From NCBI GenBank assembly GCA_022828595.1, contig JAKGHH010000001.1, positions 116,324,999 to 116,388,998 of the forward strand: 64,000 nt of DNA, read 5' to 3'. The stretch's first letter is position 1. Each line of letters opens with the position of its first letter. Shown in pieces: positions 21,167-32,564 of this stretch. The notes under the pieces were generated by a model. That model was not told the DNA's origin, made no database searches, and worked only from the letters and a program-made list of their open reading frames with translations. This DNA is from Nelumbo lutea (Eukaryota > Streptophyta > Magnoliopsida > Proteales > Nelumbonaceae). A program made the translations under genes and the position numbers.

Positions 21167-22191
21167 TGATGGAGGGAGATTTGGCCCAACCCCTTGGCCA
21201 CGTGACAGGTGGAAGCAACTGAGAGTGACTTGGCAGAAGCGCCAGCTCGGCATAGCAGCGGGCCCACAACCTGAGCTCCCCCAAAGAAGGAACTTACAAC
21301 CCGAACTCTGAGAAAAAGAGTCCCGAGCTCCCCAAAAGAAGGAACCTACAACCTGAGCCCCAAGCTAAAGAGTCCTGAGCTCCCCCAAAGAAGGAACCTA
21401 CGACCTGAGCTCTGAGAAAAAGAGTCCCGAGCTCCCCGAAAGAAGGAATCTACAACCTGAGCCCCAAGCTAAAGAGTCCCGAGCTCTCCAAGGAAGAACA
21501 TAGCTCTCCCTTGGAGGTCTTGACCCTTACAAGGAGCACAAAAGGCAAAAACCCAAACTGCCCACCCAAGGGCAGTTCGGGCCACACTTCTATCTGAACT
21601 CAAGACTTCACCTCACACACCACTTCGGCTCCAAGTCGCCTGACTGAACAACGGTACCTGACGCCCAAGAAGCCCGTACATGGAGGCGGCGCACCTGACT
21701 GATTAGGGGTCCGACACATGATAGCCGCCCTCCAACGGCCACCTGCCGTCGCCATCTCAGACGTGGCAGAGACGACCCTGACAAGGAAGACAGTGACGGT
21801 TATGACACCCGAACTGGCAACTGGCAGAGGTTATGACATCCGAACTGGCAATTGGCAGAGGTTATGACACCCGAACTGGCATCTGGCAGAGATGATGACA
21901 CCCGATCTGGCGGAGGTAATGATGCCCGATCTGGTAGAGGTCTGGGAGTGAGTGTATCGGGGTAATTATAAAAGGCCCCTTCCCCCAAAGGATGAGGTAT
22001 GTGATTCTTGCGCCTTCTGGTCTTGAAGTTCTTCATTCCCCTTGCCTTCTCAAGAACACTAACTTGAGCTTCAGAGTATTTCAACCGGATTCCTCCCCAG
22101 AAATCTCCATTCTCTTCCTTGTTTCAGGCACCTCCAGTTCCATCAAAGGCGAAGTAACCGACACATAGGATCGACCGGATATGCATCATCA
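21167..22191 (+). repeat. Tat element 3' LTR
   Basis: 1025 bp, TGATGGAGGG...GCATCATCA, followed by CTAAT. It has more copies of the GAGCTCCCCCAAAGAAGGAA-type unit (about 21275-21500) than the 5' LTR, and the same 32-bp GACACCCGAACTGGCA units (about 21800-21925). TATA box at 21967-21975. Confidence 0.92.
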
Positions 22192-22196
22192 CTAAT

Positions 22197-22569
22197 GACT
22201 GAATGACACGATAGTTAAGAGGTTAAAGTAAAGAAATCATCAAATCAAAGGATCATCCCGATCAATTAATTAATTACGGAACGGGGGATATCTGCGATCT
22301 GCCTGGCCCTTTGGGAGGTAAACCACATCTGTTCATTATTATATTTACATTGCTTTGAGTTGGGATGAGTTGGAAGCGTTTTGGTTGTGGGCCTATTACA
22401 TGTCTCACGGATGCTTCTATATATTTAGATTTGAACACACATGTTACTGTTCACACTTTTGGCCTATTTCAGTATTTATGCTAGTGCCTAGATGCTGTGA
22501 GCCTGTGATTAGGTGGCCAACCCCATCACTCATGAGTCATGGGCCTCCTCTTCTATTTCCTTGATAAAG
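22197..22569. other. Spacer
   Basis: No gene, exon or repeat recognised. Confidence 0.5.
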
Positions 22570-23200
22570 CTCTAGGGGTAATTTGGCCGATGTACCACAA
22601 GGAAACATATGGTCAACCCAAACCATCTCACTGGCGCCATGTCATAGGACCGAGACGACCCAAACCGACCAGTATAGTTTGAATTCCGATCTGATAGAGG
22701 TCAATAGGTTGTTCGTCCACCTCGGGAAGACAAGCCAAGGACCTCGGGGGCGGACGTAATTTCCCTCACCCGGGATAATGTAGACTAAATACGTTATCAG
22801 CTCCAAGCCAAGTGGCAATACATCGCCTACCCAATACATATATCTCCAGTTCCCACATGATTCAGGAAGTTCGGATAGGGATAAAATGTGCTTCAAAGAT
22901 AAGGGATCGATATGGGACACGGAACATGGACCCCTACGGCTATAAAGAGACCTCACTATTCCGCCAGAATGTATACATGATTTGTGCAAATTACTCATTC
23001 TCTGTTCTCAAGTTTTTTTGTTCTTATCATTCTCATCACTGAGTTAAGCTTCAGAGTGCCCAACTTGAGATCAGCACCTGGGTACTCTGACTCTTCCTTT
23101 CTTGCAATTCGGTGGACCGACCTCATCAGCCTATCCATCCGAGTTGTCCTCCAATAGAGAGATCGATAGATTCCTTCATTCAATAATCAATGCATTGCAT
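22570..23200 (+). repeat. LTR-like remnant, probable solo LTR
   Basis: GC-richer block with the build of a gypsy LTR: a TATA box (GGCTATAAAGAGACC, about 22938), then CT-rich sequence and a short run ending near GGACCGACCTCATCAGCC. No internal domains lie on either side. I could not fix TG...CA ends or a target duplication, so the boundaries are rough and the class is an inference. Confidence 0.4.
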
Positions 23201-25201
23201 AGATAGGGGAAGCTTCAAGTGTCACTACATTTTCTATACACGAGATACATAGCAAAGAACAGTGTCTGGTTTAGTTGTAACTTGTAAGTAACACACGACA
23301 CAGTTCGAGAATGTAATTTAGGTGTGTCAAGAGGAGAGGAGATTGGATGCAAAGATATGAAGGACGCCCTGTATCGTTTATTATTAATCGGTAGGGAATG
23401 TTTAACGTAGCAGTCATTTTGTGTAGCTGACTAGCGTGAGCCGTGAGGAAATCAAATAAAAAACAACTTTAGAGTTTTTAGGAAAAGATTATAAAATCCA
23501 ATATGTATACGATGCAAATAATACAATAGGGAATGATGCCACAAACGTTTTGACCAATGTATAAACTAGCAATGCAGCTTTGGTGAACCAAATTCAAAAC
23601 AGTGTAAAACGCAAATTCAAAACAGTATTGGACCCCTAGCAAAACCCCTCAATTTGATTGAATACCACGTGATTGGTTAGATATTTCTTATATCATTGGA
23701 GATTGAGTCCATACAGCACCGACACAATGAAAAAGAAACGTGATATGTCCAACTATATATCCCAATCCTCTCCTCCTCAGAAAAAAAAAAAAAACAAAAA
23801 ACAAAAGGCTGGTATTTTATGTCTGAGGTTGGATATTAGATTTAATGCAGAGGTTGAAGACTGATCGGATGAAACAAACTTTGGGTTGTTACTTTGTCGC
23901 AATTCGGAAAAGATGAGATCATTATTTAGCCGATGAGATGTAAGATGGGCATGAGGAATGAGGAACATGGATGAAATGGTAATTGGAAGTTTCATTCTTT
24001 AACAACTTTTAACCGTCAGCAAGTCAATGAGAGGGGATCTCCCTCCCATAGTCCCATCTCATATACATATATATACTCAATGAAGTGGAGGTGTGACGTG
24101 ACATTATAACTTGTGGAAAGTGATCAGTTGCTTAGATTTAATTTTGAAAATATGCAAATTCATGTACAACTAATCAGTTGCTTAGATTTGTTTTCTTTTT
24201 ATTCATTCTTAGATTCTTTGCGCGTGCGTGCTTATAACATGTATACATTTAATATTCAGATAAGGCCCAAAACTCTATTTGTTTTAGAGTCATTGACCAC
24301 TTTCGCTTGGTTGTCAGTCACTTATTATCAACATCAATGAACCAGCGTGGGAATCTATATGTGAGTCAAGTTACCCTAAGTTAAGTTGACATCACGGAGA
24401 GATTTTAAACAAGATTTAAGGCTTACAGTGAGTAAGGGTAAGTGAGTAACTCTCCCCCCTCTCCCTTCTCTCTCTCTCTCTAAATGATAGAATATAACTA
24501 AAGATGGGGTGGGTTTTTCATGATCTTAAAGAGGATCTGAACTGGTATATAATCCCCCAAATCCGCCCCAAACCTGATAGTGAATTATTAAATATCCCTA
24601 GGTTTGTTGTTAATTATTAATTTCTAAAAATGTTCCCAATACTGTAGGATCTCATAATCTCATTTCTAAAAATGCCTTAAATTTTCAGTCTCATTTTTTA
24701 AAGTATCTCCAAATTTTCATGATCCCTATTTTTAAAATACACCACTAAATTTAATGTATCTTCAGGTGATTGCCTTGAGGAGGAGAAAATTTGAAGATTC
24801 CCCAACAGGGAATGAATGCCCTGTCCCACTACCACCAATGGGGCAGGGACAAAGTAGGGGATTTTGTATGGAGAGGATGGGGAGGGAATGCCCCGCCCAA
24901 ATCTGTCCCATTTCCATTCCTTAATATTATATAACAAGTTCTAAAATCCATCTTCCCTAGCCTCTTGAGATTGGGTCACCTCTCAAACTAAAAATCTGAA
25001 AGAGTTGTTTTATGTTTAGTGTAGGCTGAGCCGCACTGACTCTGATCCTAGCTGAAGGCCCAAAATCCAGTCCAACAATTATATACAATATGAAATGACA
25101 CCTAATATCTACAGGTATTGTATTGTATTAAACAGGGAAATTGCTGAAACCTTCCCTGAAATTCCTGATCATTGTTGCAGCATTTCTTGAAGTTTAATAG
25201 T
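23201..25201. other. AT-rich spacer
   Basis: Two kilobases without a supported gene. Poly(A) and short TA and CT runs only. Confidence 0.5.
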
Positions 25202-25323
25202 TGCAATTTCAAGTACAATATATTTTACACTTTCGATTCAGGTTTAGAGTTACTTCCCCTGAACTTTTTGATGCAATTTCAAGTACAATATATTTTACAC
25301 TTTCGATTCAGGTTTAGAGTTAG
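25202..25323. repeat. Tandem duplication, period 70 bp
   Basis: The block starting TGCAATTTCAAGTACAATAT (25202) is repeated without change at 25272. The identical part is just over 50 bp and includes TTCGATTCAGGTTTAGAGTTA-like sequence. Confidence 0.9.
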
Positions 25324-25409
25324 GGTTTAAGGGTATAGGATTTAAAATTTAGGGTTTTGATAAAGCCCACCAGCTTCCTTTCGGTTGATATATTGCAGCA
25401 GTACTGAAT

Positions 25410-25720
25410 AATGGTAGAAATATTACACAACGCCCAACTCACTTTCTTGGACTTTGGAAGACTAGTTTGGAGTCCCTTTCTATTTGAATACTTTTTGGGC
25501 CCGTTTCAGAGCTAAGTTATGGGCTTCTGTCGCTGCAAAGGCTTGAGCAACATTCATTGAAAGACAACCATAGGCCATAGGACGAACCTAGATGCCAAAT
25601 TGCCAAGTATTTCACCATTCTCGTCCCTGACAATGCAATCAACTACTGCATGTTTCATCACCCACTGAGAATGCCCACTAGTTAATGGGCTGGTCAATGG
25701 AAAGTACTGGATTGATATAT
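25410..25720 (-). pseudogene. RNase H-like (RVT_3) relic, probably from a LINE
   Basis: Minus-strand translation in two frames gives CIVRDENGEILGNLASR, then NVAQAFAATEAHNLALKRAQ and DSKLVFQ. This is the order D...E...D of plant RNase H-like domains found in non-LTR retrotransposons. At least one frameshift and stops interrupt it. No reverse transcriptase part was seen next to it. Confidence 0.5.
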
Positions 25721-25814
25721 TTTAAAAGTTTCCATATAGAATTGTTGTTTTTTAGAGTTTGGGGGCCAAAACAGCATTGTGTCTAAAGTACAGGATATTA
25801 ATCAGGAATTTTTC

Positions 25815-26029
25815 CTTTTTTTTTTTTTTTAAACAAAGCCCAAAGGCTAAATGCATTCATCAACTCCCAGTTAAGTTGCCTTTTACAAGTGTAGGAAGTA
25901 GAAGATCCGGGATACAAGACCACCCATAGGCAGAAGGAAGGCAGTGAAGTAAACTTCTACAGTCGGCAACTAGTAAATGAAGCCTCCACGCAATAAAATT
26001 TTCCACCAATAAAAGTGGAACAACATGCC
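25815..26029 (-). repeat. Possible retroposon 3' end with poly(A)
   Basis: Plus strand has a T-run (about 25815-25832) followed by AAACAAAGCCCAAAGGCTAA. Read on the minus strand this is GGGCTTTGTTT plus poly(A), like the tail of a non-LTR retrotransposon. No target duplication established. Confidence 0.25.
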
Positions 26030-26354
26030 CTCCAAACCATGGTTTTCAAAATCGGACTGGACCGGATGGTCAAACTGGAAAAACCGGGAACCGATCAAGT
26101 GACCGGTTCTGTTTTTCCCAAAAACCGAATTTTCCCTCAAAACCGTTGATTTTGGTCAGTGAACCGCTGAACCGGGCGATTAACTGTTTGAACGGTTTTG
26201 ATCATTTTTCTTTTTTTGAAAATTTTTATTTTTTTTTTATTTTCTTGTCAGAATGGGTGGAGCATTCGATTCTAACGGTCAGACCATTCGACCCGGTAAC
26301 CAAACCCCTGACCGGTTCGGTCACCGGGTCGGTTTTAAAAACCATGTTCCAAAC
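26030..26354. repeat. hAT-like MITE, complete
   Basis: 309-bp element (26038-26346) with terminal inverted repeats CATGGTTTTCAAAATCGG and GGTCGGTTTTAAAAACCATG. It is flanked by CTCCAAAC (26030-26037) and TTCCAAAC (26347-26354), an 8-bp duplication with one mismatch. 8-bp duplications point to the hAT superfamily. Rich in ACCGG words and non-coding. Confidence 0.8.
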
Positions 26355-26454
26355 TGAACATGGGTTTCTTTTGTCTTTGATAATGGATGTCTCAAGTTTA
26401 GTAGAAGTTGGGTTTGCTTAAATCACTACTCCTAATTTGTTTCTTAAACATTGT

Positions 26455-26775
26455 ATGACATATACCGACGGATTAGATTCGTCAGTATAGTTAGAAAATC
26501 CGTCGGTATAACCCAATATGGGCTACTCCGACGGTATTGGTGTGGGATTCGATCCGTCGGTGTAGGTATTAATGGCTATACCAACGAATCTACAACCGCC
26601 GGTGAAGACATCCGTCAGTATATATAGAAAAGTCATGGTAGGGTATATGTTTCTATACTGACGGTTCCTTTCATCACAATAAGAACTAGCAACCATCGGT
26701 ATAAGTCTTAGGTTTAGCAACGATTTTGTCCGTCGGTATAGTGCCAATCTAGGTCTGTTGGTATAGGTAGTGTTT
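26455..26775. repeat. CACTA subterminal repeats, left
   Basis: At least eight copies, in both orientations, of the word CCGACGGAT / ATCCGTCGGTATA and close variants. These are the likely transposase-binding sites. Confidence 0.75.
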
Positions 26776-27154
26776 CTTTTTCATCATAACCTTAAATTTG
26801 TTACTTGTTACAATTAATTCCCTTCCACCCTGTTCATCCAAATTGTCCAACACATGCATCACACCTATACATTAAAAATCTAAACCAAATCCAAAGGGTG
26901 AACAAAAGACCATAACCTGAAATTCCATTCAAACCAATAAACTTCGTTCTTGTAACATTCATTGAGATAGTAAAACACATGACCAACTCTGTAAGAGATG
27001 AATACATGTAAATATTGTCCAATTAAGCCACAAGAGGCCTAAATAACATTATCCAAAGCAATAACTGGATAAACCTCCACTAACTTATTTGCTCCAATAT
27101 GACATATATAACTAGTTGGAAGCATGCTTATGGCTTCAACTTATTATTCAGAAC

Positions 27155-30100
27155 TCAAAGCATCCATCCAGGAATGAAGCCATTCACATTCTGGGTTGGG
27201 GTTGTAACAGTTATTTGATCTGGTCCCACAGAGTTGTACCTATAGGCAAAATGAAAATTAAATAGAAAATTAGATGAATTCAGAAAGCCAACCTTGAAAA
27301 AAAACCTTAAGGATTTTACTTCTGATGAGCTTACCCAATTTGCAATGTTGAATTGCATTCCAATGGTTGGAAGAATCCCTCTTTTTGAGCAGCCTGGCGG
27401 CTATATGAAATGCTTTGCCCACCAGCTTCCCATGTCAGCCGAAGGGGATTTTGACAACTAGTTTCTTCCAGCTGCCAATACAAAAATTATATCAGAGACC
27501 ATATTCAGTGATCTGCTTGAATTCTGTTAAGGCATTATGAAGTATATGTACGAGTTTTGAAAATTCAACTACTTGGCTTTATGGAGCCCAGTTAAACTCT
27601 TAAAGTCAACCTTAAACTGGTACCTGGACAGTTGTTTGAAGGAACTAAAATTGAACCTTCAAAAAATAGTAGTAAGAGTGCATGACTTAAGCCCCCAGAA
27701 AGCAGGATATTAGTGGATATAGTTACCCAGACACTTGGAACTTGGCATTAGAAATGCAGAGTAATGTGCGTACCCTAATTGGGCCCTAAAACATTTCTAT
27801 GTGGAAGAATTAAAAAAAATTAAAAAAACCTAGTTACCAGACAGATAGGCAAGTACATTCGGACCTGCACCTACACCCAAATTCTCAAGCATTTTTGTAA
27901 GTTGCTCACATTTAAAATGCTAAGGTGGTGATATTCCTTCCTTTTTAAGGTTCTGTTTGCTTCTTGGAGCATTTGTTCCTGCATTAGCACAACATTAGAC
28001 AAACTTAGAAGACGGAAAGACAGAAATATAACAACATTAAATCCCAAGATAAGTAAGACCAGTTAATCACCTTTCTTTGAAGATCAAATAGCTAATCAAG
28101 CATTAATTGGGTTTGCAAATCATTTAAAAAGGGATTAATTACTTTCTTAGCATAAGAAAGGACCCTCGGGCAAATGTATATAAGTTGTATTACTCAAATC
28201 CATCCACATATATTATTTTACAATTATGGCTCCAACAAAGGGCCAATTTGATGATAATAGGTCAACTTATTGAATAAAAGGAAAACCCTATTACAACTGT
28301 GGTTTTGAAGCTGTATGGGTGATATCAGTTAGGCCCAGCTTGAGTGCTTCACCCAGACCTGTTTACTGGTTGGGCATACAGTATGACGTATCTTCCTGTT
28401 CTCCCTAAAAGTGGTTGGCACAAGGGACTGTAACTTGCACATTTTGATTTATTTCTCCTTCAAACATCAGGTTCAATCTAATTACAAGACTCCCAACAAA
28501 TAGACTCACATTTTCCATACAATTTCAATGAAATTGAACAACAAATAAATATAACCGGAGTATCTCTTCTACAGAAAATATGACCAGATATCAGTCTTTT
28601 CAACAATGGATTAGAGTCTACCAAGAATCAAAATATTAATATGCTCAATAGCAACACGTGGGCATCGGTGTGCATTGATATGACCAATATTCTACCTTTT
28701 TTTATTTTTTTGATTTTTTTAGCATTAGAGGTATGTCTTCTATCATCCCAAACTTTTAAACTTCAAAAACCTTGTGTACCATTGTCTCCATGGTCAACGA
28801 TGCAGATATGATACTCCCAATATGAGGCATATCATATCGATATTTTGATAATTGGAGCCTACATAAATAAAACAGGAATGCAGATTGCAGACCACCTAAC
28901 AAAATACATAAGGGTCTCAAGTTTTAAACCTCCATTCTCTTTATAAAAAGCAGTGTCATTAGTTCTAAAAATGTGAGAAAAATTTATTTTCAGCCTCTAC
29001 TTTGTAATGACTTGACACAGTTTTTGCTACAGCCACAAAGTTCAGAGTTGCATGGATTAAAGATTTAGGACTTCCATTGCTTTATTGAAAGATAAAAAAT
29101 GGTTCTCAAGAAAGCCAATAAGAAACAAACTCCTCTACAACATTGATTCTCACCCTTATACTGACAAACGTAAATACCTATCAAAGAGCAGGAAAAGAAA
29201 AAAAAACATTTATTACCATACCCTTCTTATCTAAAACTTAGGATATGATATGAATAAATCAATGCACAAGTACTTCCACATCATCGTCAGAAACAAAATG
29301 GTGTGGAGTGGGAGACTGCAAACAACTTATGAACTGTCCATTCACAACCAAGGTGTGAAGCAAAGTTCTTGATACTTTCAGCTGGGAGGGCTGCTTTCCT
29401 TAATCCACATGATCATTTTTGATAACCTGGAAGGTATGCAGTTTGAGTTAAAGGGGCTGCTTCCTATGATTGTTTTTTTGGTGCTTGTGAGGGGAGAAGA
29501 ATGCTCAGCTTTTTGAGAACGACAGTGGCAATGATTAAGTAGTTTTGGGAAGAATTACAGGAAGGCTTTGCTCCTGGCTATCAGTTCTCAATGTATTCAG
29601 AGTTTTTCATTATAACAGAAATACTGTACAGTCCCAACTCTACCTGGGAAAAAAGCATGGCTTAAAAGAAACAATCTAGTCAACACTATCAAACCAAAGA
29701 TTAGGTTTTAAAGTTACATTTGTTGATCTAATTTGTTTCAAGAACATTTCAAGCTGCTCAAGCTCTTTTGTAGTTAGTGGACCCAGGTCTTCCCCAAGAA
29801 GGTTGCTACATTAACATGATTAAAGAAGAATCCGGTTAATCACTTCCTTGTGTTAAACAAGCAGTATTATAAATTCACAAAAATAGGATAGCTATGAGAT
29901 CAAAGAAAGAAAGTTGGATTGCATGATAAGAAACTTGCCTCTGAGAACGCTGTAAGGCCTCAACTCTTGCTTTGAGTTTCAAGTATTCCTGGTAGCTGCT
30001 CTGCATGAGGTAATTGTAACAATAAAACCATGTCAGAAATTCGGATATCAAAACCAGGTCTCAGCCATATAGGACAAGTAGTTAGATAAAAGATATTAAC

Positions 30101-30331
30101 AAGAACTATGACAACTTGGTGACTAGAATCCAGCAGTGAAAAACTGAAAGAAGCAATCAATTTAAACTAAAAATTATATCCAAGACTTTTGTCCCGTTGA
30201 GTAAATACCATCTCCACAAAATTCTGGTTAGGAATGAGACATTCGAAGCTACCAGTGTCTCCTTGGCGGGTTGGCTGGTTTCCAATGCACCGTAACTGCA
30301 TTTTTGGTAGCACTCGAGGGTCTTGAGCATG
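27155..30331 (-). pseudogene. SEPALLATA-type MADS-box gene fragment, exons 2-8, no MADS domain
   Basis: Read on the minus strand: exon 2 30253-30331 (MLKTLECYQKCSYGALETS), exon 3 29939-30000 (SYQEYLKLKARVEALQRSQ), exon 4 29718-29805 (NLLGEDLGPLTTKELEQLE), exon 5 28071-28112, exon 6 27937-27978 (EQMLQEANRTLKRK), exon 7 27335-27471 (FFQPLECNSTLQIG), exon 8 27155-27239 (TQNVNGFIPGWML). Exon sizes 79, 62, 88, 42, 42, 137 and 85 match the E-class MADS pattern except exon 4 (88 instead of 100). It covers the K domain and the SEP C-terminal motif. The MADS exon is absent upstream. Lesions: acceptors of exons 2 and 5 read AA instead of AG, the exon 6 donor is GA, and exon 5 has TAG at 28092-28094. 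The exon 3 donor is GC (AG|GCAAGT), which can be functional. It cannot encode a normal protein. Confidence 0.9.
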
Positions 30332-30441
30332 TTAAAGAAAACAAAGAAACGAGTGTCATAATGCGGAAATCCGCTTATAAGGAAGGCGTGAACATGCACA
30401 CAGGTAGATATTCCGCAAACCACCACAAAATCCCAGGGCAC

Positions 30442-31295
30442 CCCAACTGATTATAGCAGATTTGGATTGTGGAATAAAATCAAATAGTTGAAGCTCACAA
30501 GAAAAGAGCATTAGAGTTGCTAACAACTTTTGCAATTACATAATAAATATGGATTCACACGACAGTTTGGCAATATAACCAGTAATAGCAGTGGAAGCGA
30601 TAATTTCATTTCTTGACTGGTTAAACCGGCCACTGAAAAATTGAATCCGACCCACCACCATTCCCATCCACCCCCGCCCCCGCACCCCCTATCTCTCTCT
30701 TTCTCTCTCTTAAAAAATGAGAGACCATAGAATCATCTAGCCCTTTATGTTACCATCAACGTAGAACGATCTGATGGACTGCATGATCTCAATTCTCAAT
30801 TATAAAGATGATGTGAATCTGCTTGACGTGTTGGGTTCTAGCCAAATGAAAAAAAAAATCGACGCAAAGAAACCAAGTAGACAACCAGAATTCACTGTGT
30901 AGAGACATAGTCATGACGCTGCAAGGAGACTGGAGAATATCATCAAGCATCATATATGTCTTCAAATCAAAATGTTAGGGCATGGAAATGGCGTGACCTG
31001 CTGTGGTGATTATCCTAGGGAGAAGGCAGAGGAAGGATAGGGCTTTAGTGGAGGAAGTGTGAAAGAGAATGAGAACAAACAAAAATCGGAGGGAGAATGG
31101 AGAAGGGTGTAGAGAGATGTGGATGGAGGACAGGGTGTCAATAGAGTAGAACGAAAGTGAGTGCAAAATGGAGGGTAATAAGGAGATATGGAGTCCAAAA
31201 TAGAATGAGATGAGAGAGAGAGAGTCGTGGAGATGGGGAAAGTCCTAAATGCATAAAATGCGCGCCAATGTTTCGTGCCTTTGATATTAACTTTA
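30442..31295. other. CACTA interior without recognised coding sequence
   Basis: This is where the long first intron and MADS exon would lie. No MADS-domain sequence was found in any frame. AG-rich and AT-rich stretches only. Confidence 0.6.
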
Positions 31296-31496
31296 TTTTA
31301 TGCTATACCGGCGAATATGGCTATACTTCATCCGCGATCTTACTCCGTCGGTAGATAGTCAAGCCATCAGTATGGATTCTTTAACTTTTGTAGCGACGGA
31401 AAATAAAGTCCATTGCTATATATATATATATTTATAGCGACAGAAACTGTCCGTCGGTAAATCCGTCCGTTGGTATATGGCAATTTTCCAGTAGTG
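31296..31496. repeat. CACTA subterminal repeats and right terminus
   Basis: CCGTCGGTA, TAGCGACGGA and TAGCGACAGA words, mirror-oriented to those on the left, ending in CCAGTAGTG at 31496. An AT run sits at 31419-31431. Confidence 0.75.
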
Positions 31497-31554
31497 CCAG
31501 TGCATTTTGATGGAGTGTAGTTTTACATGGATGATATATATATAAAACCTCTTC

Positions 31555-31735
31555 ACCTTTAAAGTTTTACATCGACAATCGATGTAAAAATTATATCGAT
31601 TTTTTATCAATGTAAAACTTAAACATCTTTTTGCATCGATTTCAAAACAATGGTCATATATACTTACGGTTCAATGTAAACCGTCATCAGTGTATTTTTA
31701 CACTGATGACATTTATGCCTCTTCCAAATGCAGCC
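31555..31735. repeat. Palindromic block just outside the CACTA end
   Basis: Contains a perfect hairpin TTTTACATCGA-CAA-TCGATGTAAAA (about 31565-31589) and another GTCATCAGTGTA-TTTT-TACACTGATGAC (31683-31710). An outer pair is AAGTTTTACATCG / CAATGTAAAACTT. Probably a MITE remnant. Its ends were not resolved. Confidence 0.5.
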
Positions 31736-32564
31736 TTACGTATTATATAATGTGGATATACCGATACCTCCAATGCTCTCAGGTCTAGACCATCATGTGA
31801 AAACCAGAATGCATTTATTATCCTCTTTCCCCATCCATACTCAAATAGTAGATACAAAACTAACAAACCTTCAAGCTGATAGTGGGCTTAGTTGGTAGGA
31901 TCTCTGACTGGTTGTAATAGAGACCTTGGCATCAAATCATGTTGGGATAAGGATTAAGGGTGTTAAGGGGGGGTGGGGGGGAGACCTGATCTAATAGACA
32001 CAATATAGTAAGCACGCTAAATGAGCATTTGATAAATATTTTGACAACTATCAAAAGTGGTTTTTAATATTTTTCAAGGATAGGTTATTTTAAGGGACAT
32101 GTATTGTTTTACCAAAAATCAAAAAGGGATAGGTGTCAAAAAAAACATTTATAAGTGCTCATTAAATGTGCTAACAACATTATGCTTACCTGATTGGAAC
32201 TAATTAAGGGGATGGGTTGTGTAGCCCCATGAAGCGAAAAAGAATAAAATAAACCACATGGACACAAACAAAGCTTGAATCCATAAAGGCTTAGAAAAAA
32301 AATGTATGAGTGAGCCCATAAAGTGGATCAAAATCAAACCAAGTGTTTTATCCTTTTTAACGCCTTTCTTTGTGTTAAGACTTCATGTGAACCGCCAGAT
32401 CCCTGTACAAATACATAATTGGATCAAACCAGCATTGAAGCTTCTAAACATTAAGGCTATGTTTGATGACCTTATAAGGTAGGGAAACCTACCTTTACAA
32501 ACCTAGAAGTCTGATGATAATCAATTAGTTTCTTGATTGCTTTCATTGATCTCTTCAATGGTAT

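Larger units (their letters stand above)
11920..22191 (+). mobile_element. Ty3/gypsy retrotransposon, Tat lineage, full-length but inactivated
   Basis: A 10.27-kb element with TG...CA ends (TGATGGATGG at 11920, GCATCATCA ending at 22191) and the direct duplication CTAAT at 11915-11919 and 22192-22196. Order: LTR, PBS, gag, protease, reverse transcriptase, RNase H, second (archaeal-type) RNase H, integrase, antisense gene, polypurine tract, LTR. The second RNase H and the extra antisense ORF between integrase and 3' LTR are hallmarks of the Tat group. It is visibly more GC-rich than its flanks. Several stops, frameshifts and a deletion at the protease-RT junction make it non-autonomous. Confidence 0.94.
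26424..31496. mobile_element. CACTA-like (En/Spm) element carrying a MADS-box gene fragment
   Basis: The right end reads CAATTTTCCAGTAGTG (31481-31496), i.e. CACTACTGGAAAATTG when reverse-complemented. The left end reads CACTACTCCTAATTTG (26424-26439). Both sides carry arrays of CCGACGGA/CCGTCGGTATA words in opposite orientation, the subterminal repeats expected of CACTA elements. Length 5.07 kb. No transposase ORF is present, so it would need a helper element. The cargo is a SEPALLATA-type fragment at 27155-30331. The flanking trinucleotides (AAT and CCA) do not match, so the left border or the target duplication remains unproved. Confidence 0.72.

Noticed and set aside
22570..23200. Exact borders for the second LTR-like block
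   Set aside because: Several TG and CA pairs were tried. None gave a matching 5-bp duplication.
27155..30331. A functional SEPALLATA gene
   Set aside because: MADS exon missing, three splice sites broken, one in-frame stop.
30157..30441. 94-residue ORF starting MPWDFVVV
   Set aside because: Reads through the mutated exon 2 acceptor and donor of the MADS fragment. Only the middle part is exon-derived.
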